The translations under genes were made by a program, and so were the position numbers. Below, piece after piece: positions 1-11,219 of a stretch of 64,000 nucleotides of DNA. The stretch covers positions 3,121,752-3,185,751 of the forward strand of contig NZ_LN679998.1 of assembly GCF_000953675.1 (NCBI RefSeq), read 5' to 3'. Positions within the stretch are counted from its first letter, which is position 1, and each line of letters begins with the position of its first letter. The notes beneath the pieces are model-generated. The model had not been told where the DNA came from. It worked only from the letters and a program-made list of their open reading frames with translations, and did not search any database. The DNA is from Paraclostridium sordellii. Its GTDB lineage: Bacteria; Bacillota; Clostridia; Peptostreptococcales; Peptostreptococcaceae.

Positions 1-686
1 TTTACTACGGATATGCCTGAAGCACAACTATTTAACATTGTTAAAAGGGCTGATAATCCTTTAAAATTCGCTCCATATCCAACAGATGTAGGTACAGCTA
101 TAACAGGAACATCAACTAATCCACCTACAACACTAGGTAGTGCTCCTTCCATTCCTGCTACTACTATTAATACCCTAGCTTCTCTTATTATATCTATTTT
201 ATTAAATAATCTATGTATTCCTGCAACCCCTACATCATAAACTCTTTCAACGTCATTTCCTAAAAATTTAGCAGTATAGTAAGCTTCATCAGCAACAGGT
301 ATGTCAGATGTCCCCCCTGTAATAACTACTATCTTACCTTTTCCTATATTATTTATTGGCTCATTTTGTATTTTTAACATTTTAGATAATTCTTCATATT
401 CACATTCTGGATAAATCTTTTTTACTTGTTCATAAGTTTCTTTTCTACATCTAGTTCCTAATATATTTGATCCTTTTTCACTCATCTTATTTATAATCCC
501 TAAAATATGTTCATCACTTTTTCCCTCACAGTAAATAACTTCAGGGTATCCATTTCTTATTTGTCTATGATGATCTATATTTGCATAACCTATATCTTCG
601 CAAGACAAATTTTTAAGTTTCTCCATAGCTAAATCTATATCTATATCATTATTTTTTACTTGTTTAAGTAACTCTCTTATATCCAT
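1..686 (-). CDS. larB: LarB, nickel-pincer cofactor biosynthesis protein (3' part cut by window edge)
   Basis: The frame is open from an ATG at 686 to the window edge, giving about 228 residues. An AAGGGGG ribosome binding site precedes the ATG. LarB carboxylates nicotinic acid adenine dinucleotide and hydrolyses it, the first step in making the nickel-pincer cofactor of lactate racemase. The C-terminal half has the AIR-carboxylase (PurE-like) signature: an ITGGTSDIPVADEA stretch near residue 145, then VVAGMEGALPSVVGGL and PTSVGYGANFKG. The family is about 250 residues long, so only a short C-terminal tail is missing. Other lar genes would lie outside the window. The short plus-strand frame at 13-240 is its antisense shadow. 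Confidence 0.9.
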   Translation of the reverse strand, partial: MDIRELLKQVKNNDIDIDLAMEKLKNLSCEDIGYANIDHHRQIRNGYPEVIYCEGKSDEHILGIINKMSEKGSNILGTRCRKETYEQVKKIYPECEYEELSKMLKIQNEPINNIGKGKIVVITGGTSDIPVADEAYYTAKFLGNDVERVYDVGVAGIHRLFNKIDIIREARVLIVVAGMEGALPSVVGGLVDVPVIAVPTSVGYGANFKGLSALLTMLNSCASGISVV

Positions 687-777
687 AAATACCCCCTTCA
701 TTATAATTCGTTTAAAATAATTCTATCATACTAAGCATACCTTTTCCACCAATCCAAATTTATATAATTTTTCCTAA

Positions 778-835
778 TATATAAAACTAAAAAGAGATAG
801 CCTAAACTTAGGCTATCTCTTTTTAGTTTTATATA
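778..835 (-). terminator. Intrinsic terminator of groESL, 28-bp arms
   Basis: Two 28-bp perfectly complementary arms (778-805 and 808-835) are separated by only 2 nt. The arms end in A/T tracts, so the minus-strand transcript gets a U-run. It follows the groEL stop and precedes larB. The stem is much longer than a usual terminator. Confidence 0.9.
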
Positions 836-892
836 AATAAGTTAAATAATCTACTTTAAGATTAAGTGTTCATAAAAGGATTTTTAACTAAT

Positions 893-2518
<1,626 letters not shown>

Positions 2519-2538
2519 TCAATATCCTCCTTTAAAAT

Positions 2539-2823
2539 TTACTCAACTACTGCTAGTACTTCATTTTGTTTTAATATTATATATTCTTGACCTTCTAGTT
2601 TAATTTCTGTTCCAGCAAATTTAGAGAAAATTACCTTATCTCCAACTTTTAATTCCATTTGTATTTCTTTTCCATCTACTATTCCACCAGGTCCTACTTC
2701 AACAACTTCAGCAATTTGAGGTTGTTCTTTAGCTGAACCAGGTAAAACTATACCACTTGCAGTTTTTTCTTCTGCTTCAACTTTCTTTATAACTACTCTG
2801 TCAGCCAATGGTCTTATCTTCAT
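2539..2823 (-). CDS. groES: Co-chaperonin GroES (Hsp10)
   Basis: This 94-residue co-chaperonin is the heptameric lid of the GroEL cage. It starts with the typical [14 protein letters not shown]. The mobile loop ([18 protein letters not shown], about residues 17-35) contains the hydrophobic IVL contact with GroEL. It is the first gene of groES-groEL, with an AGGAGGG ribosome binding site, a SigA-like promoter and a CIRCE operator upstream. Confidence 0.99.
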   Translation of the reverse strand: MKIRPLADRVVIKKVEAEEKTASGIVLPGSAKEQPQIAEVVEVGPGGIVDGKEIQMELKVGDKVIFSKFAGTEIKLEGQEYIILKQNEVLAVVE

Positions 2824-2873
2824 AATTATCCCTCCTAATGAAATTTATATATGTAAATTTAAAATCGGCAATC

Positions 2874-2900
2874 TTATCACTCTTTTAATAAGAGTGCTAA
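2874..2900 (-). promoter_or_regulatory. CIRCE element (HrcA operator)
   Basis: Read on the minus strand, TTAGCACTC and GAGTGATAA are separated by 9 nt. The consensus is TTAGCACTC-N9-GAGTGCTAA, so the second half carries one mismatch (A for C). It lies just downstream of the -10 box, the usual site for HrcA heat-shock repression of groESL. Confidence 0.93.
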
Positions 2901-2907
2901 CAGTTTT

Positions 2908-2936
2908 ATAATATCTCAAAATTTTTTATTTTTCAA
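2908..2936 (-). promoter_or_regulatory. SigA-type promoter of groESL
   Basis: On the minus strand TTGAAA (2931-2936) and TATTAT (2908-2913) are separated by exactly 17 nt. Transcription should start just before or inside the CIRCE element, so bound HrcA would block initiation. Confidence 0.75.
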
Positions 2937-3016
2937 TACCTTTAAACTGATTTTTTATATTTTTTATGCGATAAATTTTTATCTACATCGACATAATTTC
3001 TCTCATATTTTTTATA

Positions 3017-4507
3017 TTATAAAATTGGAGAAAATAACCTTGCAACTGATTCTGTCCATTTTTTTATAAAAGGCCTTTTTTCAAAATCTTCAAGATGTAT
3101 TTCCTCACTATTTTCTAAATCCTCACAAAAATCCTCTGTAATCTTATTTATTATTTCTTTATCATACATAAATGCATTTATTTCAAAGTTAAGCATAAAG
3201 CTTCTTAAATCCATATTAGCAGATCCTGTAGATGATATCTTATCATCTATAATTACTACCTTAGAATGTATAAATCCTTTTTTATATAAGTAAACTTTTC
3301 CTCCAGACCTTAAAATATCATCAAAATAAGAATAAGATGCTTGATGAACTATTTTATGGTCTGCAATGCTTGGAAAAATAATCCTTACGTCTACTCCACT
3401 TAAAGCTGCGCTTTTTAAAGCTCTCAGTAAGCTATCGTCTGGTATAAAGTAAGGAGTTTCTATATATACTCTCTCTTTAGCTTTACATATTGCAGAAAAA
3501 TAAGCATAATGTATAGCTTCCCAATCACTATCCGGCCCTGTTGCAACAACTTGTATCATAGAATTTCCTTTATCTTCTAACCTTGGAAAATATCTTTCAC
3601 TAAATATCATTTCTTTAGTAGTGTAATACCAATCTATTAAAAATACCATTTGTAGCATATAAACAGAGCTACCTTCAATTCTTACATGAGTATCTCTCCA
3701 ATATCCAAACTTTTTATTTTTACCCATGTATTCGTCTCCTATATTTATGCCTCCTGTATATCCTATGTAGCCATCAATTATAGCTATCTTCCGATGGTTT
3801 CTATAATTTAGTTTTCCTCCTATTATAGGAAATTTAGCTGGTAAAAATGGAACTATTTCTATTCCTTCATTTCTCATATCTTTAAAGAACTTTCTATGAA
3901 ACCAAAATCTCCAGCAACCTACATCATCATACAGTATCTTTATACTGACTCCTTCTTTTGCTTTCTCTATAAGAAGATTTTTTAATTTTCTTCCAATCTC
4001 GCTATCTTTTATTATAAAATACTCTAAATGTATATGATCTTTAGCATTTTTTATATCTTCTATTAAATTTTTAAACTTCTCATTCCCATCTATAAAGATT
4101 TCAACACTATTGTTAGTTGTAAACGGAAATTTTCCAGTATTTAATAATAAACTTATTACTTTTTTCTTTATTCCTTCATAAGAATTATCCTTTATAACCT
4201 CATCATTATTTATAGCACTTTTTTCAAGATCTACTAATTCCTCTATAGATGCTAGATTTTTAAGTAAGTTATGTTCTCTTATATCTGTTGCTAACTTCTG
4301 TGTCTTAAATATCTTTCTCTTTCTTATATTTCTTCCAAGTATCGCATATATCACCAGCCCAACTCCTGGCAATAGTAAAAAAATCAATAGCCATGCCATA
4401 GTTTTAGCCGGGTCTCTATTTTGAAGTATTATATTCATAGATACTATAATGCTTGCTATATATGAAATTGATACATAGCTCAAAATAAATATGTCTAAAA
4501 CACTCAT
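3017..4507 (-). CDS. cls: Cardiolipin synthase (phospholipase D family)
   Basis: This 496-residue membrane enzyme joins two phosphatidylglycerols into cardiolipin and glycerol. Two N-terminal membrane helices (about 5-25 and 36-57) are followed by two PLD catalytic motifs: HRK with Asp at 238-245 and HSK with Asp at 414-421, the second followed by GSANMDLRS. The order and length match the bacterial ClsA type. It lies 14 bp downstream of ogg and is probably cotranscribed with it. No regulatory site was recognised. Confidence 0.95.
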   Translation of the reverse strand: MSVLDIFILSYVSISYIASIIVSMNIILQNRDPAKTMAWLLIFLLLPGVGLVIYAILGRNIRKRKIFKTQKLATDIREHNLLKNLASIEELVDLEKSAINNDEVIKDNSYEGIKKKVISLLLNTGKFPFTTNNSVEIFIDGNEKFKNLIEDIKNAKDHIHLEYFIIKDSEIGRKLKNLLIEKAKEGVSIKILYDDVGCWRFWFHRKFFKDMRNEGIEIVPFLPAKFPIIGGKLNYRNHRKIAIIDGYIGYTGGINIGDEYMGKNKKFGYWRDTHVRIEGSSVYMLQMVFLIDWYYTTKEMIFSERYFPRLEDKGNSMIQVVATGPDSDWEAIHYAYFSAICKAKERVYIETPYFIPDDSLLRALKSAALSGVDVRIIFPSIADHKIVHQASYSYFDDILRSGGKVYLYKKGFIHSKVVIIDDKISSTGSANMDLRSFMLNFEINAFMYDKEIINKITEDFCEDLENSEEIHLEDFEKRPFIKKWTESVARLFSPIL

Positions 4508-4521
4508 GCTACCTCCTTAAG

Positions 4522-5397
4522 TTATCTTCCTATGCCTAACTCTCTAGCATAATAAAACAAATATTGTTGTGCAAAACCTGATAAATCTCCAAACTTATCT
4601 ATTGCATACTTTCTTATTTTAGGTAAACTCATATCGTCTTCTACATAAAATTCTTGCATAACCCTTTTAACCCAAACATCAACTGGGAAGGTATCATACT
4701 TTTGCATTCCAAATAATGCGATGCAGTCCCCAACTTTAGGTCCTATACCATTAAACTTAAGTAGTTCTTTTATGCAGTCTTCTGTACTTAAATTTCTATA
4801 ACTATAAACATCATCATTATTTTTAATAACTTCTTCTGTCGTAGATTTTATATATTTATCCCTAAATCCAGTAGAACAAGCTCTAATTTCTTCTATTGAT
4901 GCTTTACTTAATTGTTGTGGAGTTGGAAAATCATAATAATCTTCGCCTTCATAGCTACCTATATAAGTTCCATATTCTCTTGATAAATTTTTTATAGCTT
5001 TTTGTATCATAGGAATTCTATTATTAGATGATATTATAAATGATATTATCATCTCCCAAGGATCTTGACGTAATAATCTTATACCCCAACCAAATTCTGT
5101 AGCCTTTTCTAAATACTCATCCATATTTCTTAATTCATTTTTTATTTTTGAATAATCTGTATCTAAATCAAAATAATCTTTCCATATGTTGTTAAAGTCC
5201 TCTAAATTAGTATTCTTTAAATAAATCGTATCTCCTTCTCTAGATACATTTATAACTCTTCCTTTTGCCACACCAGTATATGATCCATCACCTTGATCCT
5301 TCCACCTAAAGCATTGCCCACATTCAAATATATGCTTTGGATCAAAATCCGATACTCCTTCTAAAATCACTTTATTATCTTTTTCATATATTTTCAT
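4522..5397 (-). CDS. ogg: 8-oxoguanine DNA glycosylase/AP lyase (HhH-GPD family)
   Basis: This 291-residue enzyme removes oxidised guanine from DNA. The N-terminal OGG domain begins with the FECGQCFRW motif near residue 25. The helix-hairpin-helix reads NGIGPKVGD at 216-224, so K221 is the likely Schiff-base lysine. It is followed by FPVD with D240 as the likely catalytic aspartate. The pattern resembles the eukaryotic-like OGG1 enzymes described from clostridia rather than MutM. It is divergent from the deoxynucleoside kinase pair and 14 bp upstream of cls. Confidence 0.93.
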   Translation of the reverse strand: MKIYEKDNKVILEGVSDFDPKHIFECGQCFRWKDQGDGSYTGVAKGRVINVSREGDTIYLKNTNLEDFNNIWKDYFDLDTDYSKIKNELRNMDEYLEKATEFGWGIRLLRQDPWEMIISFIISSNNRIPMIQKAIKNLSREYGTYIGSYEGEDYYDFPTPQQLSKASIEEIRACSTGFRDKYIKSTTEEVIKNNDDVYSYRNLSTEDCIKELLKFNGIGPKVGDCIALFGMQKYDTFPVDVWVKRVMQEFYVEDDMSLPKIRKYAIDKFGDLSGFAQQYLFYYARELGIGR

Positions 5398-5563
5398 ATT
5401 TTATTCTCCCTTGATTAAAGTTTATACATTTAATTTTACCCATATTTCATTAAAATTAAATTAACTTTTTCAATACAAATTTAATTTAAAAAGTCTAGAG
5501 TAGAATTGATAAATTTTTTTTGTTAAAATACAGGAAACATTATTTTTTTTAGAAGGTGATTAT

Positions 5564-6226
5564 ATGAATAATAGAGGTGTGTTTATAGCTATCGAGGGCC
5601 CTATAGGTGTGGGGAAAACAACTTTAGCTAATATACTAAGTAATCATTTTAATTATACATTACTTAGAGAGATAGTTGAAGAAAACCCATTCCTTTCAAA
5701 ATTTTATACAGATATAAAAGAGTATGCTTTACAAACAGAAGCATTTTTTCTTTTTAATAGAATAAAACAACTTGAGGATACAGAAAGACATATTTTAGAA
5801 TCTGGAATTGGTGTGGTTAGTGATTATCATATCATTAAAAATTTAATATTTGCAGGCATAACACTTGATAATATGCAATTTTATAAATATAAACAAATGT
5901 ATAATATTTTTATTAATGATTTACCCCAACCAGATATAATTGTTTATCTTAATTCAAAAACAGATGTTTTAATGAATAGGATAGCTATGCGTGATAGAAG
6001 CTTTGAAAGACAAATGGATAGAAACTATATTCATCAGTTAAGAAATGAATATAAGTATTATTTTGATCCATTATCTATAAAACATAATTTTGTAGGTAAA
6101 AAACCAATAGTTATTGAAATCGATAATTCTAATTTAGATTTCTTAAATAATGAAAATGATAGAAAGTTTTTAATAGAGAAAGTTGAAAGTGCAATTAATT
6201 CCCTAGGAGGTCAATTTAATGTTTAA
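5564..6226 (+). CDS. Deoxynucleoside kinase, deoxyguanosine-kinase-like
   Basis: This 220-residue kinase of the dNK family phosphorylates salvaged purine deoxynucleosides. The P-loop GPIGVGKTT is at 12-20. The conserved EENPFL follows near residue 40, and the lid arginines lie in RDRSFERQ. In the position of the usual DRS substrate motif it has SDYHIIKNLIFA, as in dGK-type enzymes. The last codons encode the ribosome binding site of the next gene, and the frames overlap by 8 bp, indicating translational coupling. The exact substrate is inferred. Confidence 0.88.
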   Translation: MNNRGVFIAIEGPIGVGKTTLANILSNHFNYTLLREIVEENPFLSKFYTDIKEYALQTEAFFLFNRIKQLEDTERHILESGIGVVSDYHIIKNLIFAGITLDNMQFYKYKQMYNIFINDLPQPDIIVYLNSKTDVLMNRIAMRDRSFERQMDRNYIHQLRNEYKYYFDPLSIKHNFVGKKPIVIEIDNSNLDFLNNENDRKFLIEKVESAINSLGGQFNV

Positions 6227-6872
6227 ATTGGTAAACCAATGTAATAAACCTTTAAATAGAGACTTATTTATAACTGTAGCTGGAAATGTTGGAGCAGGTA
6301 AATCGACTTTAACAAAATTAGTTGGAGAAAAATTAGGTTTTGAAACTCACTATGAACAAGTTGATGAAAATCCATATTTAGAGGACTTTTATAAAGACCA
6401 AAATAAGTGGGGGTTTCACTTGCAATTATATTTTCTTGCTCAAAGATTTAAACAGCAAAAGGAAATAGATAGTAATGGTCTTAATAACATTCAGGATAGA
6501 AGTATTTATGAAGATGTAGAAATTTTTGCTAGAAATTTATACGATAATAAAAAAATGACTAAAAGGGATTATATAACATACAGGGATTTATTTAATGATA
6601 TGGTCCCTCATCTTAGAAGACCTGATTTAATGATTTATTTAGATGGATCAATAGATACTATAATAAGTAGAATAAATCTTAGAGGAAGGGATATGGAGAA
6701 AGCTGTAGATTTAGACTATTGGGTTAATCTACACAATAGATATGAAAATTGGATAAGAGAATATGATCAATCTCCTGTTCTTTATGTCAACATAAACGAA
6801 GTTGATTTAGTAAATAAACCAGAGCACTTAGATTTATTGTGTGATGAAATAAAAAGACTTTTAAACATATAA
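6219..6872 (+). CDS. Deoxynucleoside kinase, deoxyadenosine/deoxycytidine-kinase-like
   Basis: This is the second dNK-family kinase, 217 residues. The P-loop GNVGAGKST is at 22-30. It carries DENPYL near residue 45 and the QDRSIYED motif near 88, which is characteristic of dAK/dCK enzymes. The ATG at 6219 lies 8 bp inside the end of the first kinase, with GGAGG (the upstream Gly-Gly codons) correctly spaced. Side-by-side dGK-like and dAK/dCK-like kinases are known in Bacillus and lactobacilli. A strong terminator follows directly. Confidence 0.88.
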   Translation: MFKLVNQCNKPLNRDLFITVAGNVGAGKSTLTKLVGEKLGFETHYEQVDENPYLEDFYKDQNKWGFHLQLYFLAQRFKQQKEIDSNGLNNIQDRSIYEDVEIFARNLYDNKKMTKRDYITYRDLFNDMVPHLRRPDLMIYLDGSIDTIISRINLRGRDMEKAVDLDYWVNLHNRYENWIREYDQSPVLYVNINEVDLVNKPEHLDLLCDEIKRLLNI

Positions 6873-6903
6873 AAAAAGACTCCTTAAGGAGTCTTTTTTT
6901 ATA
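6868..6903. terminator. Bidirectional terminator, 36-bp perfect palindrome
   Basis: The dyad is a perfect palindrome with 18-bp arms, no spacer and A/T tracts at both ends. It sits between the converging second kinase and the YeiH gene, so it serves both strands. Confidence 0.92.
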
Positions 6904-7903
6904 ATAAGAAACTTATTAGTATTACTGCTGTTAAAATTTGTAATATACCTACAAATAATCCATATAATGAAACTTCTTTTCCCTGCTTAATAAGATCTTT
7001 AAAATTAACTCTAAGTCCTATTGCCGCTAGTGCTATTATTTCTAGCTTACTACTTAATTCTTTTGCTACATGTGAAACTTCAATTGGAATTAAATTCATA
7101 GAAAATAATGCACATGTTACAAAGAATCCTATTACATACCAAGGGATTTTGATCTTTTTATTTACTATTTCTACTTCTTCTTCTTTTAATATTTCTGCAT
7201 TTGTTTTATTTTTTAAATGTCCAAATACAAATACTACAACAACTAATAATATAACTCTAACTATTTTAAATATAGTAGCTAAGTCTTTTGTAGCTTCATT
7301 GACCATCGCTCCACTTGCTACAACTTGACCAACTGATTGCAGCGTTCCACCTATTATAGCTGAAGTTTTTATCAATTCATGATTATATAGTATACCTGCT
7401 AATACAGGTAACAATAACATTAAAACTACACCTGTAACATTAACTATAGTAATAGCAATTCCTTTTTCTTTATCATCCGCATCTATTACCGGTGCAGTTG
7501 CTCCTATTGCAGACGATCCACAAACTGCATTTCCACTAGCCATTAAATATCTAAAGTTCTCGCTAAACCCTAATTTTTTACCTATATATATAGCTCCAAC
7601 TATTGTTACAGCCATTTGTATAACTATAAATATTATTCCACCTAAACCTAGTTCCATTATTGTAGATACACTTAGAGTCGCCCCTAAAAGTACTATTGAA
7701 TATGATAATAATTCAGTCTCTGAAAATTTATAACCTTCATGAAATACTTTTTTATTTAAGAAAAGATTTCCTAATATCATACCAAGGAATATAGAAATAG
7801 TTGCTGCGCCCAGACTTGGCACAAATTTAGATAAGAAAATACTAATAAATCCTATTATTGTCGATACTATTAATCCTGGCAATATTTTATTTACTTTTTC
7901 CAT
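6899..7903 (-). CDS. YeiH/PSE family putative membrane exporter
   Basis: This 334-residue polytopic membrane protein has about ten hydrophobic segments spread over its length. It matches the YeiH family annotated as putative sulfate exporters (UPF0324). The conserved core near residues 120-135 (ASGNAVCGSSAIGATAPVI) and the TLQSVGQVVASG stretch near 190 are present. It is divergently transcribed from a LysR gene, the classical YeiE-YeiH arrangement, so the LysR protein probably controls it. The transported substrate is not established. Confidence 0.85.
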   Translation of the reverse strand: MEKVNKILPGLIVSTIIGFISIFLSKFVPSLGAATISIFLGMILGNLFLNKKVFHEGYKFSETELLSYSIVLLGATLSVSTIMELGLGGIIFIVIQMAVTIVGAIYIGKKLGFSENFRYLMASGNAVCGSSAIGATAPVIDADDKEKGIAITIVNVTGVVLMLLLPVLAGILYNHELIKTSAIIGGTLQSVGQVVASGAMVNEATKDLATIFKIVRVILLVVVVFVFGHLKNKTNAEILKEEEVEIVNKKIKIPWYVIGFFVTCALFSMNLIPIEVSHVAKELSSKLEIIALAAIGLRVNFKDLIKQGKEVSLYGLFVGILQILTAVILISFLL

Positions 7904-8034
7904 ATATTATTTCTCCTAATTTTCATCTTATTTTTCCTAAAACAGTATACCAAATTAATTATTATTGGTAAAATAGATATATATCATGATAACCATTACT
8001 AAACTTAATGGTTATTTAAAAGGAGGTTTTATAA

Positions 8035-8919
8035 TTGATAGAAGAATTCAAAACTTTTATAGCTGTTGTGGAACATCAAAACTTTACTAAAGCAGGAGAA
8101 AGTATAAATTTATCTCAACCAACAGTAAGTACCCATATTAAAAATCTAGAAATTTATTTTAATACAACTCTTATAAACAGGTCAATTAAGCAAAAAACTA
8201 TTTCTATAACGGATAACGGATATCTTTTATATAAAAGAGCACGCGAAATAATAAGTTCAATAGAATCTATTAAAGATGAAATAAATAGTATTTCTAACTC
8301 CATAAAGGGGCACATAAAAATAGGAACTAGCCTTACGATAGCAGAGTATTTTTTACCTGATTTTTTATCTATATTTTCAACAAAATATCCTGATATAGAA
8401 ATTGAAATGATAGTTGAAAATACACATAAAATTTGTGAAAAAGTGAAAAGTTCTAATTTAGATATAGGTCTTGTTGAAGGAAGCTTGTCTTCTTTTGATT
8501 TTAATCAAAACTTTTTTTATGAAGATAAAATGGTGTTAACTTTTTCGCCAAAGACTGAGATTGATCCTGAAAACTTCACTATTAATTCAGTAAAAAGTAA
8601 AAAGTGGATTGTAAGAGAAGAAGGCTCCGGAACTAGAGAATATCTTAATATATTCTTAAGTAACAATAAAATAACACCTCTTCAAATAATGGTATTAGGA
8701 AGCAATCATGCAGTAAAAGAAGCTGTTAAAAATAACCTAGGTGTTTCTATAATATCTAAATTAGTTACAGATTCAGAAGGTGATTCTTTATGTACTGTTA
8801 ACTTAAATGATACATATAATAGATATTTTTCATTTATCACTCCTAAAGGAATAAAATCTTCAAATACAACATCTCTATTTATAAATGAACTTGAAAAATA
8901 TTCAAAATCAAGAAGCTAG
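8035..8919 (+). CDS. LysR family transcriptional regulator
   Basis: This 294-residue regulator has an N-terminal winged HTH (residues 1-60, with AGESINLSQPTVSTHIKNLE) and a C-terminal LysR substrate-binding domain. The start is TTG at 8035, chosen because AGGAGG lies 8 nt upstream and no ATG is suitably placed. It is divergent from the YeiH-type exporter across a 131-bp gap and probably activates it in response to a small effector, by analogy with YeiE-YeiH pairs. Confidence 0.88.
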   Translation: MIEEFKTFIAVVEHQNFTKAGESINLSQPTVSTHIKNLEIYFNTTLINRSIKQKTISITDNGYLLYKRAREIISSIESIKDEINSISNSIKGHIKIGTSLTIAEYFLPDFLSIFSTKYPDIEIEMIVENTHKICEKVKSSNLDIGLVEGSLSSFDFNQNFFYEDKMVLTFSPKTEIDPENFTINSVKSKKWIVREEGSGTREYLNIFLSNNKITPLQIMVLGSNHAVKEAVKNNLGVSIISKLVTDSEGDSLCTVNLNDTYNRYFSFITPKGIKSSNTTSLFINELEKYSKSRS

Positions 8920-8934
8920 CTTTAATTTATAGTA

Positions 8935-8970
8935 AAAAAATAATGCCATAAATTTATGGCATTATTTTTT
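8935..8970. terminator. Bidirectional terminator, 36-bp perfect palindrome
   Basis: Perfect 18-bp arms without a spacer are flanked by A/T tracts. It lies between the converging LysR gene and pyrE and overlaps the pyrE stop codon. Confidence 0.92.
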
Positions 8971-9553
8971 ACATCCCTAATTCTTTAAATTCTCTACTTC
9001 CTGGTTTAACTAATTCAATTTTACCTTCTTCGCATAATGGGCAGTTGTCAGCTTCATAAACTTTTATATCTAGTTTTATAGCACTATATATAGGCATTCC
9101 TATATCATGATTAGTTCTATCTGCTATACAAGCAACCCCTATAACTTCTCCACCTAATTCTTCTAATGCCTTTTTAGTTTCGATAGTAGATTTTCCAGTA
9201 GTAACAACATCCTCAGCTATTATTATTTTTGCCCCTGGTTTAACTTCAAATCCTCTTCTTAGTTGCATTTGTCCATCTTTTCTTTCTGTAAACACTGATT
9301 CTTTCCCTAATTGTCTTCCTAATTCATATGAAACTATGACCCCTCCCATAGCAGGTCCAACAACTAAATCTATATCTAAATCTTTTATTTGATCAACTAC
9401 CGTGCTTAAAACTTTTTCTGCTTGATTTGGAAATCTTAATACCTTTGCACATTGTACATATCTATTACTATGCTTTCCTGAAGATAATAAAAAATGTCCT
9501 TCTAATAAAGCATCACATTCTTTTAATATTTCAACAACATTTACATTACTCAT
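8969..9553 (-). CDS. pyrE: Orotate phosphoribosyltransferase
   Basis: This 194-residue enzyme converts orotate and PRPP to orotidine 5'-phosphate. The PRPP-binding motif [10 protein letters not shown] is at 114-123 and the [14 protein letters not shown] catalytic loop lies near 88-101. It is the last gene of pyrBCKDE, 78 bp downstream of pyrD. No pyrF, carAB or pyrI lies in this operon, so the pathway must be completed by genes elsewhere. Confidence 0.97.
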   Translation of the reverse strand: MSNVNVVEILKECDALLEGHFLLSSGKHSNRYVQCAKVLRFPNQAEKVLSTVVDQIKDLDIDLVVGPAMGGVIVSYELGRQLGKESVFTERKDGQMQLRRGFEVKPGAKIIIAEDVVTTGKSTIETKKALEELGGEVIGVACIADRTNHDIGMPIYSAIKLDIKVYEADNCPLCEEGKIELVKPGSREFKELGM

Positions 9554-9631
9554 AATTTTATTCTCCCTTTTAACCTCAAATTTGATTTTTTCATATTAGT
9601 CTATATAAAACTATTTTTCCTAAATTTCTTA

Positions 9632-10534
9632 TCAAATAATTCCTCTAATTTCATCCAAAGAATCTATTCCTTCTTCTTTCATATAATTTTTTATTCCTTC
9701 TATAATATCTATTCCTATTCTAGGATTTATAAAATTAGCCGTTCCAACTTGAATGCATGTAGCTCCAGCCATTATAAACTCTATTGCATCTTGCCAAGTT
9801 GTAATTCCTCCCATACCCATAACAGGAATATTTACAGCTTTACAAACTTCATGTACCATTCTAAGAGCTATCGGTTTTATTGCTGGTCCAGATAATCCTG
9901 CATATACATTTTCAAATACTGGTTTTTTCTTATTTATATCAATAGCCATAGCTTTAAATGTATTTACTAAAGATATCCCATCTGCACCTTCTTCTTCACA
10001 AACCTTAGCCATTCCAATTATATCCTCTGCATTTGGAGATAACTTAACTATTAGAGGAAGTTTCGTTTTTGATCTTACTGCTCTTACAACTTCTCTTGCA
10101 ACCTCATTTTTTATTCCAAATGCCATTCCTCCTGCTTTTACATTTGGACAAGATATATTTAGCTCTATCATATCTATTGGTTGGTCATTTAATAACTCTA
10201 CACCTTTTATATAATCATCTAATGTTCCCCCACCTAAGTTTGCAATTCTAACCGTATCTATATCTTTAAAAAACTGAAGTTCATTTTCTATAAATCCCTT
10301 TACTCCTGGATTTTCAAGTCCTACACTATTCATCATTCCTGATGGAGTTTCAAAAACCCTTATCCCTTTATTTCCATCTCTCTTTTCTAGCGTAAGTCCT
10401 TTGCTACTTATACCTCCAAGTTTGTCTATATCGTAAATTTCTGCATATTCTTTTCCGAATCCAAAAGTTCCTGACGCCATAATTAAAGGGTTTTTAAACT
10501 CTATATTCCCGAATTTAACATTCAAATTAGTCAT
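9632..10534 (-). CDS. pyrD: Dihydroorotate dehydrogenase, class 1B catalytic subunit
   Basis: This 300-residue FMN enzyme oxidises dihydroorotate to orotate. The catalytic cysteine C129 sits in [14 protein letters not shown]-phosphate residues lie near the C-terminus ([11 protein letters not shown], then [11 protein letters not shown]). The partner PyrK passes electrons to NAD, as expected for the class 1B heterotetramer. The start overlaps the pyrK end by 8 bp, suggesting coupled translation and 1:1 subunit supply. Confidence 0.97.
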   Translation of the reverse strand: MTNLNVKFGNIEFKNPLIMASGTFGFGKEYAEIYDIDKLGGISSKGLTLEKRDGNKGIRVFETPSGMMNSVGLENPGVKGFIENELQFFKDIDTVRIANLGGGTLDDYIKGVELLNDQPIDMIELNISCPNVKAGGMAFGIKNEVAREVVRAVRSKTKLPLIVKLSPNAEDIIGMAKVCEEEGADGISLVNTFKAMAIDINKKKPVFENVYAGLSGPAIKPIALRMVHEVCKAVNIPVMGMGGITTWQDAIEFIMAGATCIQVGTANFINPRIGIDIIEGIKNYMKEEGIDSLDEIRGII

Positions 10535-11219
10535 TAAATATCACGTCCTCTCCCCAGAACACTGGCCCATCTTTGCATGTTTTTTTATTTCCAGACTTTG
10601 TTTTACATGTACATACTAAGCAAGCTCCTACACCACAAGCCATATGGTTTTCTAGTGATACCATTATTTTAGTGTTAGTTCCTTCTGTCATTTTAACTAG
10701 TTTTTCCATCATAGGTGTTGGTCCACAAGTTAATATATAATCATATTTTTCAACATCTAATATATCTGTAACAAATGTGTTCCCTAATGCTATATTTACT
10801 TCATTACAAACTTCTTTAAATTCCTCTTCTAATATAGCTTCTTTTCTATATCCTAAATATGCATCACAGCTTTTAATATTTTTAGCTACTAAATATAATG
10901 GTGCTACTCCGATTCCACCACCTACTAAAGCAACTTTTCCTTCTACTTTTTCATATCCGTTTCCATATGGACCCTCTAATTTAATAGAGTCATTAGGTTT
11001 TAAATTACTGAAAATTTTAGTGCCTTCTCCAACTACTTTATATAAAAAAGATATTCCTTCTTCGTCTATATCATGTACACTTATTGGTCTTGATAATAAA
11101 GGATATGTGTCCCAAGCTCTTAACATATAAAACTGACCCATTTTAGCCTTGAAGTTCCCTTTTACTTTCATAAAATACATGTCTTCCCCAACATATCTAT
11201 TTTCTAAAATTTTATACAT
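10527..11219 (-). CDS. pyrK: Dihydroorotate dehydrogenase B, electron transfer subunit
   Basis: This 230-residue FAD and 2Fe-2S protein links PyrD to NAD. The FAD-binding RPIS motif is at 44-47. The nucleotide-binding GGGIGVAPL lies near 100-108. The iron-sulfur cysteines are C195, C200, C203 and C215 in the C-terminal segment. It overlaps pyrD by 8 bp and its start codon abuts the end of pyrC. All cofactor ligands of the family are present. Confidence 0.97.
   Translation of the reverse strand: MYKILENRYVGEDMYFMKVKGNFKAKMGQFYMLRAWDTYPLLSRPISVHDIDEEGISFLYKVVGEGTKIFSNLKPNDSIKLEGPYGNGYEKVEGKVALVGGGIGVAPLYLVAKNIKSCDAYLGYRKEAILEEEFKEVCNEVNIALGNTFVTDILDVEKYDYILTCGPTPMMEKLVKMTEGTNTKIMVSLENHMACGVGACLVCTCKTKSGNKKTCKDGPVFWGEDVIFND

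Noticed and set aside
13-240. Plus-strand 75-residue frame
   Set aside because: It is antisense to the larB coding region, has no ribosome binding site and no recognisable product.
9753-10251. Plus-strand frames opposite pyrD
   Set aside because: The minus strand encodes a complete PyrD with catalytic residues; the antisense frames have no start signals.
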